7,663 nt of DNA. Origin: Candidatus Cardinium hertigii (GTDB lineage: Bacteria; Bacteroidota; Bacteroidia; Cytophagales_A; Amoebophilaceae). Under the pieces are notes generated by a model, which was not told the DNA's origin, ran no database searches, and saw only the letters and a program-made list of their open reading frames with translations. This document shows positions 7,175-7,663 of the stretch, piece by piece. Numbering within the stretch: position 1 is the first letter of the stretch; each line of letters begins with the position of its first letter. The stretch spans positions 125 through 7,787 of the forward strand of contig NZ_RARA01000007.1 of the NCBI RefSeq assembly GCF_003788695.1, written 5' to 3'. Position numbers and translations under genes: made by a program.

Positions 7175-7222
7175 CTGGATTAAGGAGTTTAAAAAATATA
7201 TTCGTTCAGTTTAGCGATGTGT

Positions 7223-7306
7223 CTTAAAGCCGTTGATGCCTCTAAAGTTTACACACTTAAGTGGACAGGCCCCACGCAGGTGAACGGACAATGGCGTCAA
7301 CTTAAG
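7223..7306. repeat. Nested imperfect inverted repeats ahead of the IS4-type transposase
   Basis: CTTAAGTGGAC (7256-7266) faces GTCAACTTAAG (7296-7306) with 10 of 11 pairs matching. In addition GTTGATGCC (7232-7240) pairs with GGCGTCAAC (7293-7301) at 8 of 9, so the right arm can pair with either left arm. The block lies 55 bases before the first possible start of the transposase and is probably part of the IS leader. Alternative pairing could be a structural device to limit readthrough into the transposase, which is speculative. Confidence 0.4.
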
Positions 7307-7429
7307 GTTTAGCTATTATTGATAACCAAGTAGAATAGGGTATTTTTTTACATTTTCTACATGGCTTCTTATTTAGCGAATAAATTCTTTTTTTATTATT
7401 TCATAAAAAAGTGTATGATACATTTTTTT

Positions 7430-7663
7430 ATGCAAGAGTTTTTAGGGGAAAATTTTATTTCGGAAATTAAAGATAAATTGTATTCAGCAATATTTCAGAC
7501 TATCCCTTCCCAAGGCGGCCATATGTTCACGCGCAGAAGGAAACTTACTTTTCCAATAGTATTTTCCACTATTTTAAAGCTAGTTAAGCGAAGTTTAGGC
7601 ATAGAGTGTGAACTTATGGAACCGTTAACGTACAAAATTCCTCCATCCAAGCAAGCTTTTTCC
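7430..7663 (+). CDS. IS4-family transposase, N-terminal part (runs off the right edge)
   Basis: The frame is open to the window edge. ATG at 7430 starts MQEFLGENFISEIKDKLYS; in-frame ATGs at 7415 and 7361 would add 5 or 23 residues. The longest form begins with a hydrophobic stretch (ANKFFFYYFIKKC) that is not typical of the family, so 7430 or 7415 is preferred. The segment MFTRRRKLTFPIVFSTILKL, then VKRSLGIECELM and PPSKQAFS, matches the N-terminal region of IS4-type DDE transposases (FTRxRKLpF, a helix ending in LxKSL, and a PSKQAFS/ARxK motif). The catalytic DDE residues would lie beyond the edge. Its plus orientation is opposite to the lipoprotein genes, so the two transcription units diverge. 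Whether the element is active cannot be judged. Confidence 0.82.
   Translation, partial: MQEFLGENFISEIKDKLYSAIFQTIPSQGGHMFTRRRKLTFPIVFSTILKLVKRSLGIECELMEPLTYKIPPSKQAFS

Larger units (their letters stand above)
6984..7360. other. Intergenic region between the lipoprotein cluster and the IS4-type transposase
   Basis: About 377 bases without a convincing gene. The part next to the lipoprotein gene (6984-7135) is very AT-rich and holds a candidate promoter and a palindrome. From about 7136 the composition becomes noticeably more GC-rich and several imperfect inverted repeats appear, which suggests the end of a mobile element. A 42-codon minus frame at about 7075-7205 has no start codon or family resemblance and is not called. 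Confidence 0.6.
7136..7663 (+). mobile_element. IS4-like insertion sequence, left part (partial, boundary uncertain)
   Basis: The transposase N-terminus at the right edge and the structured, GC-richer leader before it indicate the left end of an IS4-type element. The left limit is placed where composition shifts, near 7136. No terminal repeat could be verified because the other end is outside the window, so the true edge could lie anywhere between about 7136 and 7310. Confidence 0.4.

Noticed and set aside
7075..7205. Minus-strand frame of about 42 codons containing FHPCPGRRRMEYLF
   Set aside because: It has no start codon at the beginning, is short, and matches no family I can name. It might be a transposase relic but cannot be supported.
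1..7663. CRISPR array, tRNA or rRNA genes
   Set aside because: No regularly spaced direct repeats and no tRNA- or rRNA-like segment was seen on either strand by eye.

Overview
The window looks like an accessory island from an AT-rich, intracellular-type bacterium of the Bacteroidota, closest in style to the Amoebophilus/Cardinium group. That assignment is an inference. It rests on low G+C, four consecutive predicted lipoproteins with no recognisable enzymatic domain, one of them carrying ankyrin repeats, no clear Shine-Dalgarno sequences, one good match to the Bacteroidota -7 box (TAnnTTTG), and transposase genes of the IS66 and IS4 types on both sides.

Layout. Positions 1-278 (minus strand) hold the N-terminal 92 codons of an IS66-type transposase, and its probable outer end lies near 387. 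Positions 446-6983 hold four minus-strand genes, read from right to left: a 380-aa lipoprotein-like helical protein (5841-6983), an ankyrin-repeat lipoprotein (4436-5800, start uncertain), a 645-aa helical lipoprotein (2410-4347) and a 632-aa helical lipoprotein (446-2344). Spacing is short (about 40, 88 and 65 bases) and no terminator is evident between them, so they probably form one operon. Positions 6984-7360 contain no convincing gene, but hold a candidate promoter and several inverted repeats. From 7361 or 7430 to the right edge (plus strand) runs the N-terminus of an IS4-type transposase.

The two large lipoproteins (446-2344 and 2410-4347) are diverged tandem paralogues. They share the segment just after the lipidated cysteine (Cys-Gln-x-x-Lys-Leu-x-Met-x-Asp), an internal helical block and a C-terminal Asn-Ala-(x)-Cys motif. 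A third copy of the N-terminal motif (Cys...His-Lys-Leu-Gly-Met) lies in a tiny frame at 4344-4448 whose TGA overlaps the ATG of the 645-aa gene. It is either the stub of a lost paralogue or a very small coupled lipoprotein.

Taken together, the cluster probably encodes lipid-anchored envelope proteins, possibly exposed to a host cell. No biochemical function can be assigned from the sequence, and an undescribed multi-lipoprotein surface module is a hypothesis only.
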